A DNA stretch of 42,789 bases, from NCBI RefSeq assembly GCF_000498575.2, contig NZ_AWSQ01000001.1:764201-806989 (forward strand). Reading direction: 5' to 3'. Both the position numbers and the translations under genes were made by a program. Numbering within the stretch: the stretch's first letter is position 1; the number at the start of each line of letters is the position of its first letter. Source of the DNA: Pseudomonas taeanensis MS-3 (GTDB lineage: Bacteria; Pseudomonadota; Gammaproteobacteria; Pseudomonadales; Pseudomonadaceae). Positions 7,903-15,310 of this stretch are shown one piece after another. The notes below the pieces were generated by a model. It made no database searches. It saw only the letters and a program-made list of their open reading frames with translations, and had not been told where the DNA came from.

Positions 7903-9099
7903 ATGCGCTGGCGAGATGGCTTCACCCTGACCCGTTCGGCTCTGACCAGTCGGCCGCTGCGCAGTGGCCTGACCCTGCTCGGGGTGGCCATCGGCATCGC
8001 CGCGGTAGCGCTGCTCACCGCCATCGGTGAAGGGCTGCGCGGTTACGCGATGGAGGGTTTCTCGCAGTTCGGCACGCGGATCATCGCGGTGCATCCCGGC
8101 AAGACCCAGACCGGTGGCCTGGGCAGCCTGCTCAGCAGCGTGCGCCCACTGACCCTGGCCGACGCCGATGCCCTGCGCCGTCTGCCGAATGTCGAGCAGG
8201 TGGTGCCGGTGATTCAGGGCAGCGGCGACATCCAGTTCGGTGCGCGTTCGCGGCGTAGCGACATCTTCGGCAGCGGCCACCAGCTAGCCGAGGCCTGGCG
8301 CTTCAAGCTGGCGCTCGGTCAGTACCTGCCGCAGGCGCGCGATGGCCGCTCGCCGCCCTATGCGGTGCTCGGCGCGCGCTTGCGCCGTGAGCTGTTCGGC
8401 ACGGGCAACCCGGTGGGCGAGTTGATTCGCGTCGGCGGCACACGTTTCCGGGTGATCGGGGTGATGGCGGAGAAGGGCCAGCTGCTCGGTTTCGATCTGG
8501 ACGATATTGCCTACATTCCGGTGGATTGGGCGCAGAGCCTGTTCAACCGCGAGGGCGTGATGGAGATCAACCTGGTGTTCAACGGCGGCACCACGTCCGC
8601 GCGCCTGAGCGAGAAAATCCGCCGGCTGCTCAGCGAACGGCATGGCGCCGAAGACTTCCGCCTGACTGCCCAGGACGACATGCTCGGCAGCCTGGACCGG
8701 GTGCTCGGCACTCTGAGCCTGGCCCTGGCTGCCCTGGGCAGCATCTCCTTGCTGGTCGGTGCGGTGGGCATCCTCACCATCATGACCACCACGGTCGGCG
8801 AGCGTACCGCCGAGATCGGTCTGTTACGCGCCATCGGCGCGACTCCGCGGCAGGTGCTCAGCCTGTTCCTTGCCGAAGCGGTGCTGCTGTCCCTGGCCGG
8901 CGGCGTGCTCGGCCTGCTGTTGATGGCGCTGTTGTTGGGCCTGCTACGGCTGGGGCTGCCGGATCTGCCGTTATCGCTACAGCCGCTGTTCCTGCTGCTG
9001 GCGCTGCTGCTGTCGGTCGGCATCGGCGTAGTCGCCGGTCTGGCTCCGGCGCGGCAGGCGGCACGACTGCATCCGGTGGAGGCGCTGAGGAGTGAGTAA
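7903..9099 (+). CDS. FtsX/MacB-like ABC permease, second copy
   Basis: A 398-residue paralogue of the preceding permease with the same layout: N-terminal helix (LTLLGVAIGIAAVALLTAIG), periplasmic domain with FGTRIIAVHPGKTQTGG, VLGARLRRELFG and VIGVMAEKGQLLGFDL, then three C-terminal helices with GERTAEIGLLRAIGATPRQVL. Parallel motifs show that the two genes arose by duplication and diverged. GGGAGGA lies just upstream of ATG 7903. The 90-nt gap to the first permease has no obvious signal. The operon contains no outer-membrane factor, so a TolC/OprM-like protein encoded elsewhere would be needed if the system spans both membranes. Confidence 0.9.
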   Translation: MRWRDGFTLTRSALTSRPLRSGLTLLGVAIGIAAVALLTAIGEGLRGYAMEGFSQFGTRIIAVHPGKTQTGGLGSLLSSVRPLTLADADALRRLPNVEQVVPVIQGSGDIQFGARSRRSDIFGSGHQLAEAWRFKLALGQYLPQARDGRSPPYAVLGARLRRELFGTGNPVGELIRVGGTRFRVIGVMAEKGQLLGFDLDDIAYIPVDWAQSLFNREGVMEINLVFNGGTTSARLSEKIRRLLSERHGAEDFRLTAQDDMLGSLDRVLGTLSLALAALGSISLLVGAVGILTIMTTTVGERTAEIGLLRAIGATPRQVLSLFLAEAVLLSLAGGVLGLLLMALLLGLLRLGLPDLPLSLQPLFLLLALLLSVGIGVVAGLAPARQAARLHPVEALRSE

Positions 9100-9124
9100 G
9101 ATACTGCGAGGAGCAGAGGGATGG

Positions 9125-9148
9125 CCCTCTCCCGTGGATGGGAGAGGG
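9125..9148. terminator. Hairpin between convergent exporter and TRAP genes
   Basis: CCCTCTCCC (9125-9133) and GGGAGAGGG (9140-9148) pair perfectly around a 6-nt loop, between the stops of two convergent operons. There is no T-run on either side, so terminator activity is plausible rather than certain. Confidence 0.5.
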
Positions 9149-9158
9149 CGCGGGGGGA

Positions 9159-10535
9159 TTACTTGCCGTAGACCTGTTCCGGCAGCCAGGTGATCAGGCC
9201 CGGGAACTGGTAGGCGATCACCAGCAGGATCAGCTGGATCAGGATGAACGGCAGTACGCCCTTGTAGATGGTGCTGGTCGGCACTGAGGCGGGGGTGACG
9301 CCGCGCAGGTAGAACAGGGCGAAGCCGAACGGTGGGGTGAGGAACGAGGTCTGCAGGTTCAGCGCGATCATCACGCCCAGCCACACCGGGTCCAGTCCCA
9401 TGGCCAGCAGTACCGGACCGACAATCGGCACCACCACGAAGGTGATTTCGATGAAGTCGAGGATAAAGCCGAGCAGGAAGATCACCACCATCACCAGGAA
9501 GAAGGCGCCGAGTACGCCGCCCGGTAGTTGGGCGAACACGTCCTCGATCAACACTTCGCCGCCGAAGCCGCGGAATACCAGGGAGAACAGCGAGGCGCCG
9601 ATCAGGATCAGGAACACCATGGTGCTGATTTCGGTGGTGCCATAGGCCACTTCACGCATCTGCGCGAAGTTCAGCTTGCGCTTGCTTATGGCCAGCAGCA
9701 TGGCGCCGAGCGCGCCGAGTGCCGCCGCCTCGGTGGGGGTGGCGTAGCCGGCGAGGATCGAACCGAGCACCGCGGCGATCAGCAGCAGCGGTGGTATCAA
9801 GGCGTTGAACAGCTTGCCCCATTCGATCGGACCGAGTTCATCCTTCGGCAGCGCCGGCAGCTTCTTCGGCTGCAGCACGGCGACGCCGATGATGTAGAGG
9901 ATATACAGGCCGACCAGCAGCATGCCGGGGATGAAGGCACCAACGAACAGGTCGCCGACCGACACGGTTTTCGGCGAGAAAATACCCATCTTCAGCTGCG
10001 CCTGCTGGTAGGCGCTGGACATCACGTCACCCAGCAGGACCAGGACGATCGACGGCGGAATGATCTGCCCGAGGGTGCCAGTGGCGGCCAGGGTGCCGGT
10101 AGAGATGGCCGGGTCGTAACCGCGACGCAGCATGGTCGGCAGCGCCATCAGGCCCATGGTCACCACGGTCGCGCCGACGATGCCGGTGCTGGCGGCGAGC
10201 AACGCACCGACCACGCAGACGGAAATCGCCAGACCGCCGCGCAGGGTGCCGAACAGCCGCGACATCGACTCCAGCAAATCTTCGGCGACCCGCGATTTTT
10301 CCAGCATTACGCCCATGAACACGAACAGCGGCACCGCCAGCATGGTCTGGTTGTTCATGATGCCGAACAGGCGGTTGGGCAGGGCGCTCAGGTAGGTGGC
10401 ATCGAAAGTGCCAGTGAGCACGCCAATGCCGGCGAACAGCAAGGACATGCCGCCGAGGGTGAAGGCCACCGGGTAACCGGCCATCAGCGCCAGGCAAATG
10501 CTCGCGAACAGCAGAATGGGCATTAACTCAGCCAT
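9159..10535 (-). CDS. TRAP transporter large membrane subunit (DctM/TakM-like)
   Basis: A 458-residue, about 12-helix DctM subunit, the ion-coupled channel part of a TRAP importer. Signatures include AGYPVAFTLGGMSLLFAG, NNQTMLAVPLFVFMGVMLE, the conserved STGIVGATVVTMG and ATGTLGQIIPPSIVLVLLGD segments, and ALNLQTSFLTPPFGFALFYLRGV. It is longer than the common 426-residue DctM, with extra sequence around residues 175-235 containing a KTVSVGDLFVGAF stretch, as in the keto-acid/TakP branch. The start at 10535 overlaps the dctQ stop by 8 nt. The binding-protein gene is on the other strand at 11270. Confidence 0.92.
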   Translation of the reverse strand: MAELMPILLFASICLALMAGYPVAFTLGGMSLLFAGIGVLTGTFDATYLSALPNRLFGIMNNQTMLAVPLFVFMGVMLEKSRVAEDLLESMSRLFGTLRGGLAISVCVVGALLAASTGIVGATVVTMGLMALPTMLRRGYDPAISTGTLAATGTLGQIIPPSIVLVLLGDVMSSAYQQAQLKMGIFSPKTVSVGDLFVGAFIPGMLLVGLYILYIIGVAVLQPKKLPALPKDELGPIEWGKLFNALIPPLLLIAAVLGSILAGYATPTEAAALGALGAMLLAISKRKLNFAQMREVAYGTTEISTMVFLILIGASLFSLVFRGFGGEVLIEDVFAQLPGGVLGAFFLVMVVIFLLGFILDFIEITFVVVPIVGPVLLAMGLDPVWLGVMIALNLQTSFLTPPFGFALFYLRGVTPASVPTSTIYKGVLPFILIQLILLVIAYQFPGLITWLPEQVYGK

Positions 10536-11073
10536 GTTTCACCTCCGACGCGGGCAGGTGACCGGCGAGCAAGTAAATGGATTTGATCAGGTCGGAAAGG
10601 CCTTGCAGCGCCAGGCTGAAAACCAGTACCAGAATGATGCTTTTCTGCAGGTAGACGAATGCCAGGCCGCCCGATTCGCTGGAAGCCTCCAGGGTCGCCC
10701 AGGAGTTGCCGACGTAATCCCAGCTGCTCCAGCCGAGGAACAGGCACAGCGGCAGGAGGAACAACAGATTGCCAAGGAGCTCCACCAGGGCTTGGCGACG
10801 GCCGCTGAATTTCTGATAGAAGATATCCACACGGACGTGGGCGTTGCGTTGCAGGGCCCAGGCCGCGGCGCCCATGAACACCAGGGCGTGGGCGTAAAGC
10901 ACGGCCTCTTGCAGGGCGGTGGCGCCGATGCCGAAACCGTAACGCAGAATCACTACAGTGGCGGTACCGAGTACCAGAAACAGGGTCAGCCAGGCGCAGG
11001 CTTGACCGAAGCGCTGGTTCAGCGCATCGAGGGCGCGGGCTATGCGCAGCGGTAGAGGAGGTTGGTCGGACAT
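10528..11073 (-). CDS. TRAP transporter small membrane subunit (DctQ-like)
   Basis: A 181-residue four-helix protein. Helices are near residues 26-48, 58-79, 98-124 and 142-164, and the FYQKFSGRRQALVELLGNLLFLLPLC stretch is typical of DctQ subunits paired with TakP-type binding proteins. It couples the binding protein to the large subunit in the inner membrane. Its stop overlaps the dctM start by 8 nt, implying coupled translation. It is transcribed divergently from the TakP-like gene, across 196 nt that hold two palindromic candidate operators. Confidence 0.9.
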   Translation of the reverse strand: MSDQPPLPLRIARALDALNQRFGQACAWLTLFLVLGTATVVILRYGFGIGATALQEAVLYAHALVFMGAAAWALQRNAHVRVDIFYQKFSGRRQALVELLGNLLFLLPLCLFLGWSSWDYVGNSWATLEASSESGGLAFVYLQKSIILVLVFSLALQGLSDLIKSIYLLAGHLPASEVKHG

Positions 11074-11155
11074 GTTGAGTCCTTATCGTTATGGGTGAGG
11101 AGGCGCGAGAAAACCGGCGATTCTAGGCATGCCGGTGTTATTGCGGCAATGCCAC

Positions 11156-11171
11156 TACAACTTTAGTCGTA
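11156..11171. promoter_or_regulatory. Imperfect 16-bp dyad in the divergent TRAP region
   Basis: TACAACTTTAGTCGTA consists of TACaACT and AGTcGTA around TT, 6 of 7 arm positions complementary. Its form suits a NarL/LuxR-type response regulator; I recall similar sites before acetate and alcohol utilisation genes in pseudomonads, but this is memory and not verified. Confidence 0.4.
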
Positions 11172-11236
11172 TCTACTAGGCTTGAGGGTCAGTTGCCCCT
11201 ATGTTACGCAGGCACAGTCTGCCAACAGCGATCCTG

Positions 11237-11247
11237 TGGTCAGACCA
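11237..11247. promoter_or_regulatory. TGGTCAGACCA, candidate GntR/FadR-subfamily operator
   Basis: The palindrome TGGT-CAG-ACCA fits the TGGT-N3-ACCA pattern bound by PdhR, LldR and GlcC-type regulators. It lies 23 nt before the TakP-like start. Regulation by a keto- or hydroxy-acid sensor would agree with the predicted substrate class. No such regulator is in the window. Confidence 0.45.
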
Positions 11248-11251
11248 ATAC

Positions 11252-11259
11252 AACAAGAA
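11252..11259 (+). promoter_or_regulatory. AACAAGAA, candidate Hfq/Crc target before the TakP-like gene
   Basis: AACAAGAA matches the AANAANAA catabolite-activity motif used by Hfq with Crc in Pseudomonas and overlaps the Shine-Dalgarno region, the usual place for translational repression. Confidence 0.45.
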
Positions 11260-11269
11260 GGAGCTTTGC

Positions 11270-12370
11270 ATGAAACGTCGTCAAATTCTCACCGCCGCGG
11301 GCGTGGGCCTGGCCGCCACCGCATTGGCTGGCTGTGGTAAAGAACCTGAAACCGCCGGCAAGCCCCAAGAAGGTGCGCAGGCCGAGACTTTCAGCTGGAA
11401 AATGGTCACCTCCTGGCCGAAGAACTTCCCGGGTGTAGGCGTCGGTGCCGAACGCTTCGCCAAGCTGGTCGAGGACATGAGTAATGGCCGCCTGAAGGTC
11501 AAGATCTATGCCGCTGGCGAACTGGTACCGGCTCTCGAAGTGTTCGATGCGGTTTCCCGTGGTACCGCGGAAATGGGCCACGGTGCGCCCTACTACTGGA
11601 AAGGCAAAGTGCCGGCTGCGCAGTTCTTCTGTGCCCTGCCGTTCGGCCCGAACGCCCAGGAAATGAACGCCTGGTTGCACAAGGGCGGCGGCATGCAGTT
11701 GTGGGAAGAGGTCTACAAACCATTCGGCGTGCTGCCGATGGCCTGTGGCGCCACTGGTGTGCAGACCGCCGGCTGGTTCAACAAGGAAATCAACTCGGTC
11801 GACGACTTCGTCGGCCTGAAGATGCGCACCCCTGGCCTGGGTGGCGAAGTGCTGACCAAGATGGGCGGTACCGTGGTCAATATGCCGGCCGGTGAAATCT
11901 TCACCGCCCTGCAAACCGGCGCGATCGATGCCACCGAGTGGATCGGCCCGTACAACGACCTGGCCCTGGGTCTGCACAAAGCGGCCAAGTACTACTACAC
12001 CCCGGGTTGGCAGGAGCCGAACGTCACCTTCGAGCTGGACATCAACATCAAGGCCTGGGAAACCCTGCCGGCCGATCTGCAGGCCATCGTCCGCGCCGCG
12101 GCGCGCGATGTGAATGCCGATATGCTCGACGACTACGATGCACGCAACATGGAAGCGCTGGAGCAACTCAAAGCCGATGGCGTGGAAGTACGCCGTCTGC
12201 CGGACGAAGTGCTGGCCAAGCTGAAAGGCGTGGCTGCCGAAGTGGTCGATGCCTCCGCGGCTGCCGATCCGGCGGCGACCAAGGTGTGGGAGCAGCAGAA
12301 GGCTTATCTGCAGCGCCTGTACGATTACGCCGAACACGCCGAGAAGGACATCTACAACATTCGCGGTTAA
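11270..12370 (+). CDS. TakP-like TRAP solute-binding lipoprotein (keto/hydroxy-acid class)
   Basis: A 366-residue DctP-family protein that resembles R. sphaeroides TakP, the alpha-keto-acid binding protein: FSWKMVTSWPKNFPG, GAPYYWKGKVPA, TGVQTAGWFNKEINSVDDF, LKMRTPGLGGEVL, and AIDATEWIGPYNDLALGLHKAAKYYY all have close counterparts. The N-terminus MKRRQILTAAGVGLAATALAGC has a twin-arginine start and a lipobox (LAGC), so it may be a Tat-exported lipoprotein rather than a free periplasmic protein. ATG 11270 has GAAGGAG 7 nt upstream; a longer frame from 11201 has no signal. An AANAANAA motif overlaps the ribosome site. The ligand is inferred from family only. Confidence 0.88.
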   Translation: MKRRQILTAAGVGLAATALAGCGKEPETAGKPQEGAQAETFSWKMVTSWPKNFPGVGVGAERFAKLVEDMSNGRLKVKIYAAGELVPALEVFDAVSRGTAEMGHGAPYYWKGKVPAAQFFCALPFGPNAQEMNAWLHKGGGMQLWEEVYKPFGVLPMACGATGVQTAGWFNKEINSVDDFVGLKMRTPGLGGEVLTKMGGTVVNMPAGEIFTALQTGAIDATEWIGPYNDLALGLHKAAKYYYTPGWQEPNVTFELDINIKAWETLPADLQAIVRAAARDVNADMLDDYDARNMEALEQLKADGVEVRRLPDEVLAKLKGVAAEVVDASAAADPAATKVWEQQKAYLQRLYDYAEHAEKDIYNIRG

Positions 12371-12385
12371 GTTTTCCCGCGTACA

Positions 12386-12413
12386 AAAACGCCGGCTCAT
12401 GAGCCGGCGTTTT
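12386..12413. terminator. Bidirectional terminator between the TakP-like gene and arsH
   Basis: A 12-bp perfect stem AAAACGCCGGCT / AGCCGGCGTTTT around CATG, with A and T runs at both ends, serves both converging genes. Confidence 0.9.
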
Positions 12414-12442
12414 CATTTAGCACAGTCTCGAATAGCACAGTC

Positions 12443-13105
12443 TCAAGCGCTGGCCGCCTCGACGCTGCCACTGCCGTGCAGGATCGCGTAGCTGGCCTGC
12501 GGATCGTGCTCCTTGCGCTCGCTGTAGCGGTCAGTCAGGTGATCCTTCTGTTCGCGCAGCAGCAGGGTGAACTTATACAACTCCTCCATCACATCGATGA
12601 TGCGGTCGCGATAGCTGGAGTCTTTCATCTGTCCGTCGGCCTCGAACTGCTCATAGGCCTTGGCCACCGAGGACTGATTGGGGATGGTGAACATGCGCAT
12701 CCAGCGTCCGAGCACGCGCAGGGTATTCACCGCGTTGAACGACTGCGAGCCGCCGGAGACCTGCATCACCGCCAGGGTCTTGCCCTGGGTCGGGCGTACC
12801 GCGCCGCTGTTCAAGGGAATCCAGTCGACCTGCATCTTCATCAGCCCGCTGACGTTGCCGTGGATTTCCGGGCTGGACCAGACCATGCCTTCCGACCACT
12901 CGACCAGGCTGCGTAATTCGGCGACTTTCGGGTGCTGCTCATCGGTGCTGTGCGGCAGTGGCAGCCCGCTCGGATTGAACATGCGCACCTCGGCACCCAT
13001 CGCCGCCAGATGACGTGCGGCCTCTTCTGCGGCCAAGCGACTGAACGAGCGCTCACGCAGTGAACCGTAGAGCAGCAGAATGCGCGGAGGGTGGGTCAGC
13101 TTCAT
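12443..13105 (-). CDS. arsH: ArsH, NADPH-dependent FMN reductase
   Basis: A 220-residue flavodoxin-fold protein. The FMN phosphate loop [17 protein letters not shown] (about residues 13-29), the [22 protein letters not shown] segment and [25 protein letters not shown] are ArsH hallmarks. ArsH uses NADPH to reduce quinones and azo dyes and can oxidise trivalent organoarsenicals. The ATG at 13105 overlaps the arsR stop by 4 nt (13102-13105), so the two are co-translated. No arsB, acr3 or arsC is next to it, which is unusual for an ars operon and leaves open a broader oxidative-stress role. Confidence 0.93.
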   Translation of the reverse strand: MKLTHPPRILLLYGSLRERSFSRLAAEEAARHLAAMGAEVRMFNPSGLPLPHSTDEQHPKVAELRSLVEWSEGMVWSSPEIHGNVSGLMKMQVDWIPLNSGAVRPTQGKTLAVMQVSGGSQSFNAVNTLRVLGRWMRMFTIPNQSSVAKAYEQFEADGQMKDSSYRDRIIDVMEELYKFTLLLREQKDHLTDRYSERKEHDPQASYAILHGSGSVEAASA

Positions 13106-13431
13106 GATTGGTTTTCTCCGAGGTTGTGACAAACAGTATTGAGGTCCACGCGGCCTTGGCAGCAGTCCTCGGTCAGGTAATTCAGCAGCGCGCCGGTGCC
13201 GGCCCAATCGGTGGCGTAGAACACATGCCGTCCTTCGCGCCAGGTCTTGATCAGCTGCCCTTGCTGCAACTGGTTAAGGTGGCGGGACAGGGTCGACAGC
13301 GGTACGTTCAGCTGCTCGGCCAGGCTGCCGACCGATATGCCCTGCGGGCCGCTTTTGACCAGCAGGCGAAATGCCTGCAGTCGTGTGGTTTGGGCGAGGG
13401 CAGTCAAGGCGAGGATCATGGGCTCAGACAT
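13102..13431 (-). CDS. arsR: ArsR-family metalloregulator
   Basis: A 109-residue winged-helix repressor. The recognition region [29 protein letters not shown] and the wing [12 protein letters not shown] are clear. It lacks the ELCVCDL arsenite site of plasmid ArsR proteins; instead a C-terminal [13 protein letters not shown] segment offers three cysteines spaced CC-x9-C, comparable to the C-terminal site of Acidithiobacillus-type ArsR (CC-x5-C as I recall). I start at ATG 13431 (GGA 8 nt upstream) rather than 13452. The palindrome at 13442-13463 just upstream is the likely autoregulatory operator. arsH is translationally coupled to it. Confidence 0.9.
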   Translation of the reverse strand: MSEPMILALTALAQTTRLQAFRLLVKSGPQGISVGSLAEQLNVPLSTLSRHLNQLQQGQLIKTWREGRHVFYATDWAGTGALLNYLTEDCCQGRVDLNTVCHNLGENQS

Positions 13432-13441
13432 GTCTTTTCCA

Positions 13442-13463
13442 TATTTGCGCAATTATGCAAATA
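13442..13463. promoter_or_regulatory. Candidate ArsR operator
   Basis: TATTTGC-N8-GCAAATA, a perfect 7-bp inverted repeat (13442-13448 and 13457-13463), lies 11 bp upstream of the arsR start on the minus strand. Position and AT-rich symmetry fit autorepression. Confidence 0.65.
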
Positions 13464-13501
13464 ATTAACTGAAGCCTAGCCTCGGGTCAAGCTCGAGATG
13501 A

Positions 13502-13903
13502 TTAACGGCGGGCTGGAACGGGGCGGGTGCGACCGCTGCCGTCGATGGCGACGAAGACGAACACCGCTTCGGTGACCTTGCGCCATTCGCTGGATAGCGG
13601 GTCGTCACTCCACACCTCGACCAGCATCTGGATCGAGCTGCGGCCGACCTCCAGGGCCTGGGTGTAGAAGGACAGCTGCGCGCCGACGGCGACCGGCACC
13701 AGGAACGCCATGCGATCGATCGCTACCGTGGCGACGCGGCCTCCGGCCACCTTGCTGGCCATAGCGGTGCCAGCCAAATCCATTTGCGATACCAGCCAGC
13801 CACCGTAGATGTCGCCGAAACCATTGGTTTCGCGCGGCAGTGCGGTGATCTGCAAGGCGAGGTCGCCTTGGGGTATCGGGTCATCCTGTTCGAAGTCGTT
13901 CAT
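13502..13903 (-). CDS. Acyl-CoA thioesterase, YciA-like hotdog protein
   Basis: A 133-residue single hotdog domain. The motif NGFGDIYGGWLVSQMDLAG (about residues 27-45) contains the conserved N/G/D signature of YciA-type thioesterases, with the catalytic Asp in QMDLAG; ATVAIDRMAFLVPVAVGAQL and a C-terminal VTEAVFVFVAID strand follow. These enzymes hydrolyse short to medium acyl-CoAs in the cytoplasm. It is a stand-alone gene, minus strand, with 255 nt to the divergent pstS. The C-terminus is short and basic. Substrate range cannot be read from sequence. Confidence 0.9.
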   Translation of the reverse strand: MNDFEQDDPIPQGDLALQITALPRETNGFGDIYGGWLVSQMDLAGTAMASKVAGGRVATVAIDRMAFLVPVAVGAQLSFYTQALEVGRSSIQMLVEVWSDDPLSSEWRKVTEAVFVFVAIDGSGRTRPVPARR

Positions 13904-13942
13904 TTAGTAAGGCTCGCGGCGCGGTTGTTGTTGTAGGCGCGG

Positions 13943-13961
13943 AGCCCGCAGGTTGCGGGCT
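13943..13961. other. Short hairpin upstream of the thioesterase gene
   Basis: AGCCCGCA and TGCGGGCT pair perfectly around GGT. It lies 40 nt upstream of the thioesterase start on the minus strand. No T-run follows closely enough for a confident terminator call. Confidence 0.35.
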
Positions 13962-14060
13962 TTGGCAGTATACCGACTGAGCGGTCGGCGGGCGACTCTG
14001 GCGCCGCGTCTAGAGGCGGCGCAGTCGGCAAAAATAACGAATTGCTGGAAAAATCGACGA

Positions 14061-14100
14061 TGGTCATCTAACTGTCATATGCATTTCATAGATTGGTCAC
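14061..14100 (+). promoter_or_regulatory. Double Pho box for pstS (four half-sites)
   Basis: Four 7-mers occur with an exact 11-bp period: TGGTCAT (14061), CTGTCAT (14072), ATTTCAT (14083) and TGGTCAC (14094). This is the direct-repeat architecture of PhoB sites (consensus CTGTCAT-N4-CTGTCAT) and gives two adjacent boxes. A GATACT at 14111-14116 is placed as a PhoB-dependent -10. Confidence 0.88.
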
Positions 14101-14158
14101 ATGGCCTGCAGATACTTGGGCCCGTTCAACTCAACCCAGATTTTGTTAGGAGCAAGGC

Positions 14159-15130
14159 ATGAAACTGAAGCGTTTGATGGCGGCCATGACTTTTGTTGCT
14201 GCTGGTGTAGCTGCTGCTACTGCGGTTGCTGCTGTCGACCCGGCTCTGCCGAGCTACACCAAGACTTCCGGCGTATCGGGCAACCTGTCCAGCGTCGGTT
14301 CCGACTCCCTGGCCAATCTGATGACCCTGTGGGCCGAAGAGTTCAAAAAGGAATATCCGAGCGTCAACATCCAGATCCAGGCCGCCGGTTCCTCCACCGC
14401 GCCACCGGCGCTGACCGAAGGCACCGCGAGCATGGGGCCAATGAGCCGCATGATGAAGGATGCCGAACTGCAGGCGTTCGAAGAAAAGTACGGTTACAAG
14501 CCGACTGCCGTACCAGTGGCCATCGACGCCTTGGCGGTATTCGTGCACAAGGACAACCCGATCAAGAGCCTGGATATGGCGCAGGTTGACGCCATCTTCT
14601 CCAGCACCCGTCTGTGCGGTGGCGCAAGCGACATCAAAACCTGGGGTGATGTGGGTTTGACCGGTGAGTGGGCGACCAAGCCGATCCAGCTGTTCGGCCG
14701 TAACTCAGTATCCGGCACTTACGGCTACTTCAAGGAAGAAGCCCTGTGCAAAGGCGACTACAAGGCCAACGTCAATGAGCAGCCGGGTTCGGCTTCCGTG
14801 GTGCAGTCGATCTCCAGCACCCTGAACGCCATTGGTTACTCGGGCATCGGTTACAAGACTTCCAGCGTGAAGACTGTTCCGCTGTCGAAGAAGGGCGGTG
14901 AAGCGTTCGACGCCAACGAAGCCAACGCTCTGGCTGGCAAGTTCCCGCTGGCGCGCTTCTTCTATGTCTACGTCAACAAGGCGCCGAACAAGTCGCTGAG
15001 CCCGCTGGACGCCGAGTTCATCAAGCTGGTGCTGTCCAAGCAGGGTCAGGAAGTAGTGGTCAAGGACGGCTACATCCCGCTGCCGAGCAAAGTGGCAGCG
15101 AAAACCCTGAAGGAGCTTGGTCTGGAGTAA
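14159..15130 (+). CDS. pstS: Phosphate-binding periplasmic protein PstS
   Basis: A 323-residue periplasmic phosphate receptor, the same length I recall for P. aeruginosa PstS. The signal peptide is about residues 1-24 (cleaved near AVAA-VDP). Phosphate-binding loops are visible: [36 protein letters not shown], and [27 protein letters not shown] sits 6 nt before ATG 14159. A strong hairpin follows and pstC has its own Pho box, so pstS is probably transcribed separately and to a higher level. The protein delivers phosphate to PstCA and is expected to be PhoB-induced under phosphate limitation. Confidence 0.97.
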   Translation: MKLKRLMAAMTFVAAGVAAATAVAAVDPALPSYTKTSGVSGNLSSVGSDSLANLMTLWAEEFKKEYPSVNIQIQAAGSSTAPPALTEGTASMGPMSRMMKDAELQAFEEKYGYKPTAVPVAIDALAVFVHKDNPIKSLDMAQVDAIFSSTRLCGGASDIKTWGDVGLTGEWATKPIQLFGRNSVSGTYGYFKEEALCKGDYKANVNEQPGSASVVQSISSTLNAIGYSGIGYKTSSVKTVPLSKKGGEAFDANEANALAGKFPLARFFYVYVNKAPNKSLSPLDAEFIKLVLSKQGQEVVVKDGYIPLPSKVAAKTLKELGLE

Positions 15131-15164
15131 TCCCGACACGGGTAAGGACGCCTCAGTAAGTCGC

Positions 15165-15195
15165 ACGCCCGCCATCGTCTACGATAGGTGGGCGT
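15165..15195 (+). terminator. Terminator hairpin after pstS
   Basis: Arms ACGCCCGCCATCGT and ACGATAGGTGGGCGT pair over nearly their full length with one wobble and one bulge, followed by TGCTTTG. It probably ends or attenuates the pstS message before pstC. Confidence 0.7.
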
Positions 15196-15199
15196 TGCT

Positions 15200-15228
15200 T
15201 TGTCAAAGCGCTGTAACTTTTCTGTCAT
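15200..15228 (+). promoter_or_regulatory. Second Pho box, ahead of pstC
   Basis: Three half-sites at an exact 11-bp period: TTGTCAA (15200), CTGTAAC (15211) and CTGTCAT (15222). It lies just after the pstS terminator and 83 nt before the pstC start, so pstCAB-phoU likely has an independent PhoB-driven promoter. Confidence 0.8.
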
Positions 15229-15310
15229 ATAGAGCGGCTAGAGTTAGCTGCTCATATAGCGACAGAACTCACGACGGCGCGCTCATGGCTGCGCAGAGAC
15301 GCTCTTACCT

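Noticed and set aside
13943..13961. tRNA-like or sRNA gene near the thioesterase
   Set aside because: Only a simple 8-bp hairpin is present; no cloverleaf or promoter was seen. I found no tRNA, rRNA or CRISPR array anywhere in the window.
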